Made by a program: the position numbers and the translations under genes. A DNA stretch of 64,000 nt from Kuschelorhynchus macadamiae (Eukaryota > Arthropoda > Insecta > Coleoptera > Curculionidae): NCBI GenBank assembly GCA_030620095.1, contig JAUTXW010000880.1, positions 38,378 through 102,377 on the forward strand, read 5' to 3'. Positions 34,893 to 46,072 of the stretch are shown here, piece by piece (within the stretch, counting starts at the first letter, position 1; every line of letters starts with the position of its first letter). A model generated the notes under the pieces. The model saw only the letters and a list, made by a program, of their open reading frames with translations, made no database searches and was not told the origin of the DNA.

Positions 34893-35255
34893 AAATACTA
34901 CATTGCAATTATTGGCACTGGATACGTAAAATAGACTATCGCAAACCCCAATAAAGGTTTTATTATTGCGATTCACTGCTCTCGTTAGTTTCATTTCATT
35001 CCGGAATATTTTTGCATTATCCCGGGAAGTGGGATCTAATATCTGGGCTTGTGCGCTCCCCGCTGCAGTACGTTCCCCAGTTTATTTTCAATTCGTAAAA
35101 ATACATTTCCGCTAAGTGAAATAGAGAGTTTATCTACTTCGGTATCCATCTCTCTGTATCGCTTGCTACAGGAAATAAATTCGATCGCCTCCGAAGCCCG
35201 CAAAACAAATTATATTAATCCAACAGCGATTTTCTGTCGAAAACGTATATATATA
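34893..35255 (+). repeat. Dispersed repeat family, copy B, ending in (TA)n
   Basis: Second copy of the repeat at 13659-14045 in the same orientation. It has the same AAAATACTAC start and GTCGAAAACG end, followed by a short TA tract. It is clearly diverged, including a gap of some 30 bp near the start relative to copy A. Confidence 0.6.
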
Positions 35256-35668
35256 TTTGGAACGAAGTAAAAGAAAAATTGATTACGTCTAATGCAATTT
35301 TTAAAGACAACATTACTTCTACTTCGGGGAAGTGCCTGTAACTCAATAACCCGTCTTGATGGAGGGTTTTAAGGTTTTCTATAGAGATCCCGGCGGCTTG
35401 GCGGCGGGTCTGTAGGGAAAGCGATTTTTCCTATTGACGGCTTTGCCCTTTAACTCGCAAAAGGCAATGGGGATATAATTCAAAACTATTTTTGTACAAA
35501 TGCATTTCGTTTTTTTATGAACACATAAAAGAAGATAAATGGAAACGTTGACTAGAAGATCAACCGATATTTTAAGAAGCTTTTGTGTGTCATTTAAATT
35601 ACACTTGTCAGATTTAGTAAAGCATCTGTTCAATATGAGTATTGGTTTATACATTTGAAGATAAAATT
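35256..35668. other. Unassigned DNA
   Basis: No recognisable gene or repeat. The GGCGGCTTGGCGGCGGG patch at about 35391 is unusually GC-rich for the window. Confidence 0.35.
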
Positions 35669-35669
35669 G

Positions 35670-35796
35670 TTAGAAAAAATGTTTGATTTATGTCTCTTCT
35701 ACAGATTACCAAGTGGAAATGTAAACAAATTTTTGGGAGTTTTTTCAAAATGAATGTATATATTTCTGCTATAATGACAATACAGTAATTCACATA
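35670..35796 (+). pseudogene. Jockey-like endonuclease fragment, left of mariner-type element 3
   Basis: Plus-strand words FYRLPSGNVNKFLG correspond to the Y-R-P-P-S-G-N block of AP-type endonucleases. The frame decays and then reaches the CACATA target where mariner-type element 3 sits. Confidence 0.5.
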
Positions 35797-37711
35797 CAGG
35801 GTGACAATTTAAAAGCTTGAAATGGCCATATCTTAGGAAGGAAAAACTTAATCAAAAAACGCTCAAAATACTTTCTATAAAACGAAGAGGGAACAAATAA
35901 AAGCGTACTATTCGACCCTTATCTGTAACCCCTTAGGCAGGGTGAGATACACCCCTAAAATCTTAAATAGAAAGGGGGGTCGAGTGATACATCATCTTGT
36001 GCTTTTCAACGATACCTTAGAAAGCAACTTTTCGTGAAATTCTTTTGTATTTATTAAAGGAAACAATAAATAAAAACACAGTTTTGAACATTTTTATTTT
36101 TATTTAAGTAAATGTTCAAAATGATTGGTACCGATATCCTCGCATGTCTCTTAAGAATTCTAAACATTTTAAGCCTGGCATTTTATTTGTTTATTAATAT
36201 TCGCATTTTATTATCACAATATCTACTTTAAAAGTACCTTGTACTATTAGTATTGATATTTTAGCAGTTGACTTTTGGTTCAGTTTGAACGAAAAGCAGC
36301 ACTTATCTTAAATACTGGTGTACAACACAGCTGAACGTGTAGAAATAATTTTTATTTATGGTTCTCAATGTTTCTTAAGGATAGCCCAAAGATTTAATGA
36401 AAGGTATCCAGGTGAAAATGTAAGACCGGAGTATGTTCGCCAACTAGTAGCCAAATTTGAAGAAACTGGCTCTGTCGCGAATAAAAAGAGAAATCAACCG
36501 AGACTAGTTGACGAAGCAGCGCAAATTGAAGTTCTGGGGCAGTTTGCAATTAATTCAACTTTATCAACTCGTCAAGCAGCTGTAGCAACTGGCTTATCTC
36601 GTGAAACAATAAGAAAGGTACTTAAATTTCATAAATTTCATCTCTATAATCTGCGCATACTGCAAGAACCTGGTGACGACGACCCGAATACAAGAATCCA
36701 GTTTTGTAAAATAATGACAGATAGAGTTACGACAGAACCTCGACTAGTTAAAAATATTTGTTTCAGTGATGAATGTACCTTTTATTTGAATGGACATGTT
36801 AATAAGCAAAACTGTCGTTACTGAAATGACGAGAACCCACACGTATTTAGAGAAGGGCATACCCAGTGCCCCCAGAAAATTAATGTTTGGGCTGGTATAT
36901 TGGGAGACGTAATTATCGGCCCAATATTTATAGAAGGGAATTTAAATGGCGACATGTATGCTGAAATGCTACAGAGGTCTATTGAACCACTAATAGTGCA
37001 GGAATTAGAAAATCAGAGGGACATACAAGGAAATTTAGCATTAGAAGAACGCTTACTACATTTTCAACAGGATGGGGCACCTCTTCATTATGTAGTTCCC
37101 GTCAGGCAATGGTTGGATGATAATTATCCCAACCAGTGGATTGGAAGAAGAGGCCCTGTTGAATGGCCACCTAGATCCCCGGACCTAACACCTCTTGACT
37201 TCTTTTTGTGGGGTCACCTTAAATCTGTGGTGTTTAAAACGCAACCTGAGTCAATAAAGCAACTCAAGGACAGGCTAGTTCAGGAACGCCGTGCTATATC
37301 CAGAGAAACATTTCCAAATGTACGCGAAGAATTTGGACAAAGGCTTTATTATTGTCTTCCAAACAACGGGAACCATTTTGAACATTTAATTAAATAATTA
37401 TAAAAAATTTCACAATTGTGTATCAACTTATTGTTTCCTTTAATAAACAGAATAATTTCACGAAAAACAGCTTTCTAAGGTACCATTGGAAAGCATTTTT
37501 CAAGAGCTTTAAGATGATGTATCACTCGACCCCCCTTCCTATTTAAGATTTTAGGGGTGTATCTCACCCTGCCCAAGGGGTTACAGATAAGGGTCGAATA
37601 ATACGGTTTTATTTGTTCCCTCTTCGTTTTATTGAAAATGTTTTGAGCGTTTTTGAATAAGTTTTTCCTTCCTAAGATATGGTCATTTCAAGTTTTTAAA
37701 TTATCACCCTG
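35797..37711. mobile_element. Mariner-type element 3 with long TIRs
   Basis: A 1.9-kb element flanked by TA (35795-35796 and 37712-37713). The inverted repeats are about 345 bp and the right one overlaps the last transposase codons. CAGGGTGACAATTT forms the end. About 140 bp inside lies another CAGGGTGAGATAC word (35938) with a partner near 37564. The element interrupts the endonuclease of a Jockey-like retrotransposon. Confidence 0.88.
36318..37397 (+). pseudogene. Mariner-type transposase, element 3 (single internal stop)
   Basis: A single frame of 359 codons with one TGA at 36822-36824. The first codon is GTG, and I see no ATG just upstream, so the start is uncertain or mutated. Domains: HTH (RVEIIFIYGSQ, then RIAQRFNERYPGE), a second HTH (LSTRQAAVATGLSRETIRKV), then FSDECTFYLNG (Asp 1), INVWAGI, FQQDGAPLHYV (Asp 2), RSPDLTPLDFFLWG (Asp 3), and the C-terminal NHFEHLIK. 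The stop sits in the NCRY-stop-NDENP block where the family has Trp, so it is probably a Trp-to-stop change. Confidence 0.85.
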
Positions 37712-37713
37712 TA

Positions 37714-38510
37714 GGTGATTTCAATATAAATTTGGTACATGATGAAATTGAAACAAATATCAACTCGTATGGCCTTAAACAATTGATTAAAGAATATACT
37801 CGCCATATAACCAAAAATTCAAAAACTCTAATTGACCTTTTAATATGAAATGATCATTCTATTAAAGCAGATGTTAAAAAATCCCTCAAGATGAGTGATC
37901 ATGACTGGATACATGCAAAAATTTTAAGTGTAGAAGAAAACAAGCCTTTGACAAAAATTGCGAAGTTCGTTAATTACAAAAAACTTTTGCAAGAATTAAA
38001 TAACTGTATCTGGTCTAGAAATATTCTAAATGTAAATCTAATATTTGTGAACATTGGAGAATGTAAAGAAATGTATTGATAGAGTTACTGAGTGTAAGAT
38101 GGTTTCCTTAAGAAAACTCTGGTTTAATAAAACGATTTTAAAAGCCCAACGATCAAAAGATTGCATTTACTAGAAATACAGAAGATTGGGAGAGACACAA
38201 AACATCTAGAAATCAATATAATAATATTTTAAGAACTGAAAAAAGGTCATATTATCAGAAACAAATTAAAGAAAATAAAAATAATGGTAAAAAAATGTAG
38301 AAAACATTAAAACATTTAGTAAAACCAAAACAGAAATCGGAAATAAACGAAATTATTTTTGAAAATGGTATCAGAGAAACGGATTCACTAGTTATAGATG
38401 AAAAATTGAATAAATATTTTGTCAGAAGTATCGAGGAAATTCTATACACAGTAGATTCTGGAAATGAAAAATTAACAGAACCAAAACTAAAAAAATTTAA
38501 AATAAATTAC
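37714..38510 (+). pseudogene. Jockey-like endonuclease and linker fragment, right of mariner-type element 3
   Basis: GDFNINLVHDEIE follows immediately after the right TA. Then come TLIDLLI and KMSDHDWIHAKI (catalytic SDH block), and later a degenerate linker with IIFENGIRETDS and LNKYFVRSIEEI. RT is absent because the fragment ends where PLE-2 begins. Stops at about 37846 and 38077. Confidence 0.6.
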
Positions 38511-38529
38511 TTATATCATGTCAAGACAG

Positions 38530-39360
38530 GATAAACATTACATCAACACATAAAAGAGCAACGTTTAAAATACCTACATACATTAAAAACTAATTATAAT
38601 CTACTGAAAGGTGAACTGTAAATGTGTCCTGGCTGTGAAAGTCAAACCTATTCACAAGTCGAGTGTATAAAAAAAGCATACAAAAATAAACATTCTTTTG
38701 GTTTAAGATATGAATATAATACGGGAATTTTACTATTTATTATTTAAGCAATTTTATTACATGGGCTGCCTTAACAAATTGTCTACCGATCGGTTTATTT
38801 AGTGTAGTATAATTTTCGTTAATTGAAATCTTCGCAATTTCCAAGCTCTCAACAGCATCCTGTTTTTTAACCATGTAAATATACATTTTAAAATTATTTT
38901 CAACGTATAAAGAATGTTTTGTCATTTGGAGATTTTTGAGCACTGAAATGTTCTTGGATTCTTAGTTTAAAGCGCCTACCTGATTAACCATTGTAAGAGG
39001 AACTGCAATTGCTACAGTCAAGTTGGTAAACCCCACTTGTCTCAAGATTGTCTATTTTATCTTTGGTATGTGGCAAAATTCTACCCAATTTCCATACAGA
39101 ACTATAAACTATTCGTACATTTTGTAAAACAATTTTAAATATATTTCCAATTTTAGCAGATACTGGACCAATGTATCTAATTTTCAGAAAATTTGGCAGT
39201 TGTCAAGGCGAAATTGGGTTATTCATTTGCCTATTACAAAACTCTCTATGGACTTGCAAACACTTTTTGTTAATTAGTTTGTCAATTAGAGCTTTGGAAC
39301 AGCCATTGCTTATTGCTACTTGGTATATAATATTTCGTTCGTTTATGAAATAAACAAACA
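38530..39360 (-). pseudogene. Penelope-like element 2, GIY-YIG part and 3' end
   Basis: The minus-strand reading from 39350: NIIYQVAISNGC, then RYIGPVSAKIGNIFK, then WKLGRILPHTKDKID, then VYQLDCSNCSSSYNG and RFKLRIQEH (GIY-YIG-type nuclease with Cys pair). SLEIAKISINENYTTLNKPI forms the C-terminus, with the final open frame at 38740-38943. The tail sequence from about 38945 down to 38650 is repeated in inverted form at 45362-45690. The exact 3' end is unclear. Confidence 0.7.
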
Positions 39361-39889
39361 AACAAACAAAAGTATGCTTTATTGCCGCAGAAAAATTTTA
39401 CAATTTTATGGACAAAGCAAAATATACCTAAAAATAAGACATATCAAAACATTAATCGAAAATAATTTCGACAGGTCAGTGCTTTTTTTTTAAATGTAAA
39501 TTGTGTAAAACACACGTTAGAATATAACATAACATTGCAAACAGTAAATGAATCATGATAACCTTATAAAAGTAAACAAACACACATGTACGAGGTGAAT
39601 AATTTCGATGACATTGAAATCAAAATTGCAACTATGCGACCTTAAACTCTATGTTATTATAGTTATACAAATAATTGTGATGTTAAACAGAAGGTATATT
39701 GAACTAGTGTAGAATGTAGTATACAAAAAGAATTAAATTGTTTTTAATACAATACCTAACAAAAATAATTAAGTTTTAAGTGAATGTTCGACAGTTCTTT
39801 TCCCTATATAATGATTTACAAAATTCTATGCTACGAGTTAGGACATGACTCACAAAAGATTTAAGTAAACAAGCGAGTTTAGTGACAAT

Positions 39890-42645
39890 TTAAAGAGACT
39901 TACTCACTGAAAAAAAAAAATCATTAACGCTGTAAAATGGTCTCTCAATGAGGTATGCTTTGGTGTTTTTTCGAAATTGTGCAAGCATAGGGATAGATTT
40001 TAAATGTACTGGCAGATTGTTGTAAAGTTTTATGGCATTGTAAATAATTGATTTTTTTATTAATTCTGTGGAAGGAATGGGAAGATAAATATCATGCCTA
40101 GAGTTTCTGGTAGGGTATACATGTTGTGGCCTTTCTGGGAGGGTGTTTATATGTTTTCTCAGTAAACATACCGTTTCCAAAATAAATAATGCAGGAAGTG
40201 TTAATATTTCATGTTTTTGAAATAGTATTGGCAGTGAGCTCTATTATTTAGACCAAACAAATAACGAATGGCTCTCTTTTGAAGCATAAAAATACTACGA
40301 AATTGCTCGGTGGTACAGCAGCCCCAAAAGGGAAGGCCATAGCGGAGGAGGGATTCAAATAAAGAGAAATAAGTAAGTCTGGCAGAAGGAACGTCTAGTT
40401 CTTTTGAAACTGATCGAATGGCGAAGCAGGCGGTAGAAAGTTTTTTAGTTAAGGTGTAAATATGATTAGACCATTTTAGGTTGTTATTTATATTTAAACC
40501 CAGGAATTTAACCGACTCTACGTATTCAATATTGCTGTTATGTACCTGAAGTGGTTGTAAAGTTCCCTTATAAGATAACGCCACCGTTTTATCGACGTTA
40601 AAATAAAGCATATTGGAATCGGACCAAGCCTTAATTATAACCAAGTCTTTGGAGATACTAGAGTGTAAAGACGTTGTATCAAAATCACTCCATGTTATGC
40701 TTGTGTCATCACCAAAAAGGGAGATTCTTCCATTAATTTTAAGGTTCGTGTTATCATTAATGTATAACAAAAAAAGAATAGGTCCCAAGACTGAACCTTG
40801 AGGGACTCCACTTGTAATCAACTTACAATCAGAATCGGAACCATTAGCCCTTACAAGTTGTTGCCTTTTCCCAAGATAAGATTTGAACCAATTTAAAGAA
40901 GTACCACGAATTCCATAAAAATTTAGTTTGTTTATCAGAATTTCATGACTAACACAATCAAAGGCTTTCGCATAGTCACAAAAAACTGAGGCAGTTGGGT
41001 GGTTGTTATTGAGAGATAAGTAGACGCCTCTAAGCAACGTGAACATGGCGTCACTGGTGCACTTGTTGGGTAGAAATCCGAACTGCTCCGGGGATATTAT
41101 CTGATGTTTCAGGAGAAATGGCATAAGACGGTTCTTCAGTAGCCTTTCGATGATTTTTGATAGCACTGGTAGTAGTGCAATTGGGCGATAATTGCAAGAG
41201 TTAGTTTTTTCGCCGCCTTTATGAAGTGGAATAATTATAGCTGTTTCAAGGCAATCAGGGAATACACCTTTTATAAAGGACTCATTTATTAATGTTGTAA
41301 GGGCCTCTATGACTGGGAGTGGCAAGTTCAGGAATATTCTAATTGATAGGCCATCAGTGCTACACGAAGATTTACTTTTGATATTATTTATTACCTTCAA
41401 TAGTTCAGTGTTGCTAACGGGACTTAAGAAAAAGCTATCAGCTAAATTTTTTGAAGGAGGGAGAAACGAAAGAGGGTCCAAACTTGGCGAGATACTAGAG
41501 GTAACATTTTTGCTTACATTAATAAAATAATCATTTAGATCATTAGCCCCTGGCAAGATCTGAGTCACAGGGTTTGGTTTGTTTCTGAGGTTATTGATGA
41601 TGGACCAGGTTTCTTTTGAAACGTTATTAGAGTTTGTTAGACGTTTTCGGTAGTGTAATTTTTTTGCTGACTTAATAAGAGTAGTGTAGATCCTCCTATA
41701 ATTAGAGATATAGTCGAGAATAAGAAAGGAGTCGGTGAATTTTTTTATATATGAGAGCGAGCGCATATTTTTAGCAGAAATTCGTATTCCTTTCGTGGTC
41801 CACGGTTTATGCCGCTTAGGTTTGATATTCTTAAGCGGGAAGGCCTTGTTAAAAGCACTTAAAGTTTTATTTAAAAAAGTTCTGAAGTTTGTGTTGACAT
41901 TATCAGATTCAAAATTCCAATTGGTGTTAAAGCAAATATTATGAAATACTGAGAAATTTGCGGCCGAGAAAATTCTACCCCGATGGCGAGATCTTGGTAA
42001 GGGCCTAATAGGTAAACTAAACCTGGAAATTACCGCCTCGTGATCGGAAAGACCTGAGTTATAGACCTGTGATTGCACCCCTGATGGAGAAAAATCAGAC
42101 GCCATGTAATCGATGATAGAAGAAGAGTTTTTTGAAATTCTAGTTGGCGTGGATACATGCATTGAAAGGCCGAAAGAGTCGAATATAGAAATTAGATATT
42201 TCTGGATGGCACAAACAGTAGCATAGTCAATATTAAAGTCCCCGCATAGAATTTTTTTACCTTTAATCGGTAGACTGTCTAGCAAACTTACCAGGCTATT
42301 TAAAAATGATTGTACATCAGAGTTTGGTGATCTATAAATACAAATTACATAAAGATCAAGGTTTTGATTATATACCATAGAGAATTCAAAAGAGCTATCC
42401 GCTAACAAATGATCATATTTAGATACCGACATGAAATCTCCATTTAGGGATAGAATCAGTGTTCCCCCATGAGCTGAGTTTTTTCTGTCATATCTAGCTA
42501 TTGTGGTATACCTCTCAATATAAAAGGGTTCGTTTAGATTCAGCCAGTGCTCAGTAATTGCAACAAGTTGGGAAAACAATTCTTCCAGAAATAGGTACAA
42601 CTCGTCAGTTTTATTTCTTAGAGAAGCAATATTAATTAGAACCAT
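39890..42645 (-). pseudogene. ORF2: endonuclease-RT of the CR1/Jockey-type element
   Basis: ATG at 42645, 60 nt after the ORF1 stop. Endonuclease blocks: NIASLRNKTDELY, then ITEHWLN, then IYRSPNSD, then LCGDFNIDY, then GLSDHEAV. RT blocks: NYRPIALLPVLSKI, then PEQFGFLPNKCT, then CDYAKAFD, then SGVPQGSVLGP and LFGDDTSITW. The catalytic box is FGDD where relatives have F/YADD. The thumb block KFLGLNINNNLKW follows. A frameshift near 40205 separates the last 90 or so residues (39890-40180: RNSRHDIYLP, then YNAIKLYNNLP). Otherwise the frame is open for 814 codons. Confidence 0.85.
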
Positions 42646-42707
42646 ATTAAGACTAGTAACAACAGGAAGTTTTGAGGAATCTAGTTCCTCAGGACACGTC
42701 GTGTTTT

Positions 42708-44363
42708 CTAAAATTTTTTTTTGGGAGAATTGCTGGTAAAATAGTTTTTATGGCATTCTCTGGTCCTCTGAAGATGGATCGATCTCTCCGAAGATATGTA
42801 GGATCCATAGGCTGCAAGATCCGCTTCCACTTCTGCTGCGTTAAATCCGTAAGCAGCATGAAAATCGAAATATATCTTATGTAGGGTTCTATAATCTATA
42901 GGAATGCCTTCAGAAGCCAAAAACAGCCTGGTGCTTGTATTTGTAAACCCTTCAAAGTGAATTGGCGCAGGTTGGTCGTGCAGGAAGGCGAGATATAACT
43001 TGAAGGCCTTTAAAATGGCTGGTTCTCTTAGTCTAGAGATGAGGAAACGGTTATCAGAACTTTTTTCGGTTCGCGTAAGCTTCACTGTTGGGGGAGACAT
43101 TGGATCAAAAATAGGTTTTTGGTCAGTAGGAGCTTTCTTGGAAAGACTGTAGCAGTTGTCGCTCAACAAGACATTTGCTTTGCAGGCAGCAATGGCCTCT
43201 TTGTCAGAAGATATTATAGTGCCCTTTTGAGAAATTGGAGAGGAGACAACCAGTGAACTGACGGAGCTCGAGTTGGTGGGCAGTTTTTTCGGTGTGGAGG
43301 GAGGTGGGAGGTTCGGAGTAGATTTTTCTGTAAGTTCGGATACAGCTGACCGTTTTATTACTACGCCATGTGGCCATAGATTGCTGTCTAAAAGCTTTTC
43401 AGCTGACTTTTTTGACTGAGTTCCAATTTTAAAATCAATATTTGAGATATGATTGATTAGGTGGTAGCATCGAATAAACTCTGTAGTCCCAAGCTTTTCC
43501 TTAACGTAGTGAACTATGTTGTTAGGCGTAAACCCTGCAGGAAGATTTCTTACGACTACATAGTGCCACCGTTGTGTATTATTACAAGCCAGCTTGCTGG
43601 AGCCTTCAGTAGTACTGGGAATATCCGTAGGTGTTACCTCAGTTTGTGTAGAGGCGGTGGAGCAGGTAGTTTCCATAGTTGGTGTAGGCAAGGGTATGGT
43701 GGTAGGGTATGTATTTTTGATATGCTTACACTTATGTTGGCTTTCATATTTGGAGTATAACTCCTTTACCAAGTCAGTTACACAAGTTAGGTTGCTCTTA
43801 ATGTTAGCAATACCTGCTTTTAATTCAATTGAAGAGGAGTCCTGTACTTGGATTTTTATCACTTCTTCGGCATTGTTGAAGAGGATTTGGGAAATATTGA
43901 AAATATTCTGTTCCATATCCCTTAGAGACTTTAATAACATATCTGGTTTGTAAGCGGAAAACTCCCTCGAGAGATTATGGATATCGTCAATTTTTTTCTC
44001 CATGAGATCCCACCTGGATTCACTCTTCACTAAAATGTCATACATTTCAGAAATTGTCGGTACACTACTTGACAATTGGGATACACGGTTTGCGACTGAA
44101 TCAAAAAGTTCATGTGGAATCAAATTTTGAGATACCTTTGTGATTTTATCGTTGAGATATTTCAAACTAGGGGAGTCGCACAGGGCGCAGAAAAATCGGA
44201 GGTGGGTTGATTTTTGTAATATCAAGATTTTTGTGGTAGCCTTATCAAGGCCCGTGCAATTCATGCAAAAAGTTCATTTACACTCGCCACTACAACGAAG
44301 TTTATTGTATTTGTCTTTCTCTGAAAACTCTTTACGGCAATTGTCACACTTGTATTCAGCCAT
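42708..44363 (-). pseudogene. ORF1 with N-terminal PHD-like zinc finger
   Basis: ATG at 44363 opens MAEYKCDNCRKEF, followed by C-S-G-E-C and FCMNC spacing, a cysteine-rich finger of the PHD type found in ORF1 of many CR1/Jockey-clade elements. A TGA at 44274-44276 falls where Trp is expected and is the only lesion in 551 codons. A long helical, probably coiled-coil region follows (residues about 60-190), then a Pro/Thr/Ser-rich part. A small folded domain comes next (WHYVVVRNLPAGFTPNNIV, then KSAEKLLDS, similar to RNA-binding ORF1 domains), and finally a conserved tail. Such proteins bind element RNA and chaperone nucleic acids. Confidence 0.75.
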
Positions 44364-44454
44364 ATTTAGAAAATGAAAAATTCGAAACAAAAATACACAG
44401 CGAAAACAAAACAGAACAAACACACGTACTGCGAAGCAAATCAACAGCTAAAAG

Positions 44455-45361
44455 AGATACATAAAAAAACCTATGGATTAAAGGATGAAAAGCTGCTAGT
44501 TTATGTGAAAATTGATGATTAGAGTCGACAGGGATGGTATGATAGGTTTGTGCAGCTTTTCTGAAACTAGAGTAGAAAAGTTTCTTATTTTTCTTAGTAA
44601 TAGAAAAATCTAAAAAAATATAAGTGTTATTACATTCAACTTCCATAGTCAAAACGTATATTAGTGTAGTGTAGTTAAAAAATTGAGAAAGAAATCAAGT
44701 TCCACTCTGGAACCTGTCTAAATGACAAAAGTATCTGTCAAACTCAATTCTATCTGGTTATCTAACATGGATTTAACAATGTCTGACACATTATTTCTGG
44801 ATGTGCTGGGAAATAAATTAACAATGTCAAAAGATACTAAAAGAAAACTACTTGGTAGGTTTATTCCATTGACCAGCTCCAAGGGGTTTTTTATGCTTAA
44901 TTTATTGTTAAAATTTAGAATGTGCCTGAGAAAAGTATTAAGCCACTTCGCTAAATCAAAAGCTGTGGAGCATCTAAAACACTCACTACAGGTCTTGTTG
45001 GTGACTTTTACTTGTTTAATTTAAGCATTCCATATAAACGTACGTAATTAGATGCAAAAAAGCTTTCCAGCCTATTAAATCTATGTTTTAAATCTCTGAT
45101 ATAACCGTTAAGTGGGTCACATGTAAGTTCAACAAAACAGTTATTATTATCAATTAAATACTCCACTTTTTGAATACAGTCGTCTCTTTTAAAAATAACC
45201 AAACAGTTACCCTTATCAGCTTTACTGAAAACAAGGCTATTATCTTTTATTTTATGCCGAATGAAGAAAATTAGAAGCTTTTGTTGTTGTTTTAAAATAT
45301 TATTTATAGAGTTGTTCTCACAGGTAGGCGCCTCAAACTGAGAATACATCTCAATGCTCAA
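44455..45361 (-). pseudogene. Penelope-like element 2, RT part
   Basis: Minus strand from 45361: LVFSKADKGNCLVIFKRDD (PLE N-terminal RT block), YVRLYGMLKLNK, then after a frameshift KWLNTFLRHILNFN and FLLVSFDIVNLFPS (RT motif A Asp). After a deletion the sequence resumes at TYIFLDFSITKK, then RKAAQTYHTIP and HKLAAFHPLIHR. Motif B and the YVDD box are gone: only about 70 nt separate blocks that should be about 100 residues apart. The 44356-44652 open frame continues artificially into the inserted element's 5' UTR. Confidence 0.7.
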
Positions 45362-45690
45362 AAATCTCCAAATTATAACAAATTAGCATTTGGTATTCAT
45401 CTTAAACAAACAAAATATTCTTTGGACATTGAAAATAATTTTAAAATGTTACATAATATTTTTAGGGGTAAAAAACAGGAAGCTCTTGAGAGCTTGGAAA
45501 TTGAAAAGATTTCAATTAACGAAAATTATACTACACTAAATAAACCCATCGGTAGACAATTTGTTGAGGCAGCCCATATAATAAATAATAATAATTATAT
45601 TATTTAGATAATAAATAGTAAGCAACTCCCATATTACATTCAAATCTTAAACCAAAAGAATATTTGATTTTATATGCTTTTTAGTATTGA
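45362..45690 (+). repeat. PLE-2 5' terminal copy, inverted
   Basis: The plus strand here encodes the same C-terminal words as 38740-38943 on minus (LESLEIEKISINENYTTLNK). It continues with the shared non-coding tail (CTTAAACCAAAAGAAT). It is therefore an inverted copy of the 3' end lying at the 5' end of the minus-strand PLE, as in PLE-1. Confidence 0.7.
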
Positions 45691-45860
45691 ATATATCATT
45701 GGGATCACTTGATGCAAACTTAACACTGCATGTCCTAACCTGGACAAGACAAAATCACGACACCGAAACTGCGATAACCTGTTCAGTAAAATAATACGTA
45801 TAGATTATGAGTGTGGACACACTAAATGAATAAATAAGATAACATTATAATGAGATCATC

Positions 45861-46072
45861 GGATTGCCCATGCATAGATGAACAAATTTTATATAAAAAT
45901 AAAATAGTCCTTTGTATTGTGTATGTATGTGTGTAACAAAATTCTGAGTCTTATATTAAAATAAGGTAAATACGGATTGCCAATGCATATATGGACAAAT
46001 TTTAGTAAAAACAAAATAGTCCATTGTTTTGTGTATGTGTACAAGAAAACTTCGAGTCTTTTTAGAATAAGG
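45861..46072 (+). repeat. Two-unit tandem duplication, period about 113 bp
   Basis: GGATTGCCCATGCATA (45861) and GGATTGCCAATGCATA (45974) begin two diverged copies. They share ACAAATTTTA, AAAATAGTCC, TTGTGTATGT and an AATAAGG end. Non-coding. Confidence 0.75.

Larger units (their letters stand above)
39361..44448 (-). mobile_element. Nearly complete two-ORF CR1/Jockey-type retrotransposon
   Basis: About 5.1 kb on the minus strand: 5' UTR, ORF1 (44363-42708), ORF2 (42645-39890), 3' UTR with an AATAAA signal (TTTATTGCC on plus, 39379-39387) and a (TTTG)n tail (39354-39373 on plus). It splits PLE-2 between VSLL and the NIIYQVA block. A clear target duplication is not visible. Few lesions make it the best-preserved retrotransposon in the window. 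Confidence 0.8.

Noticed and set aside
42672..44376. Plus-strand open frames inside the CR1/Jockey-type element
   Set aside because: They are antisense shadows of ORF1 and ORF2 with no known motifs.
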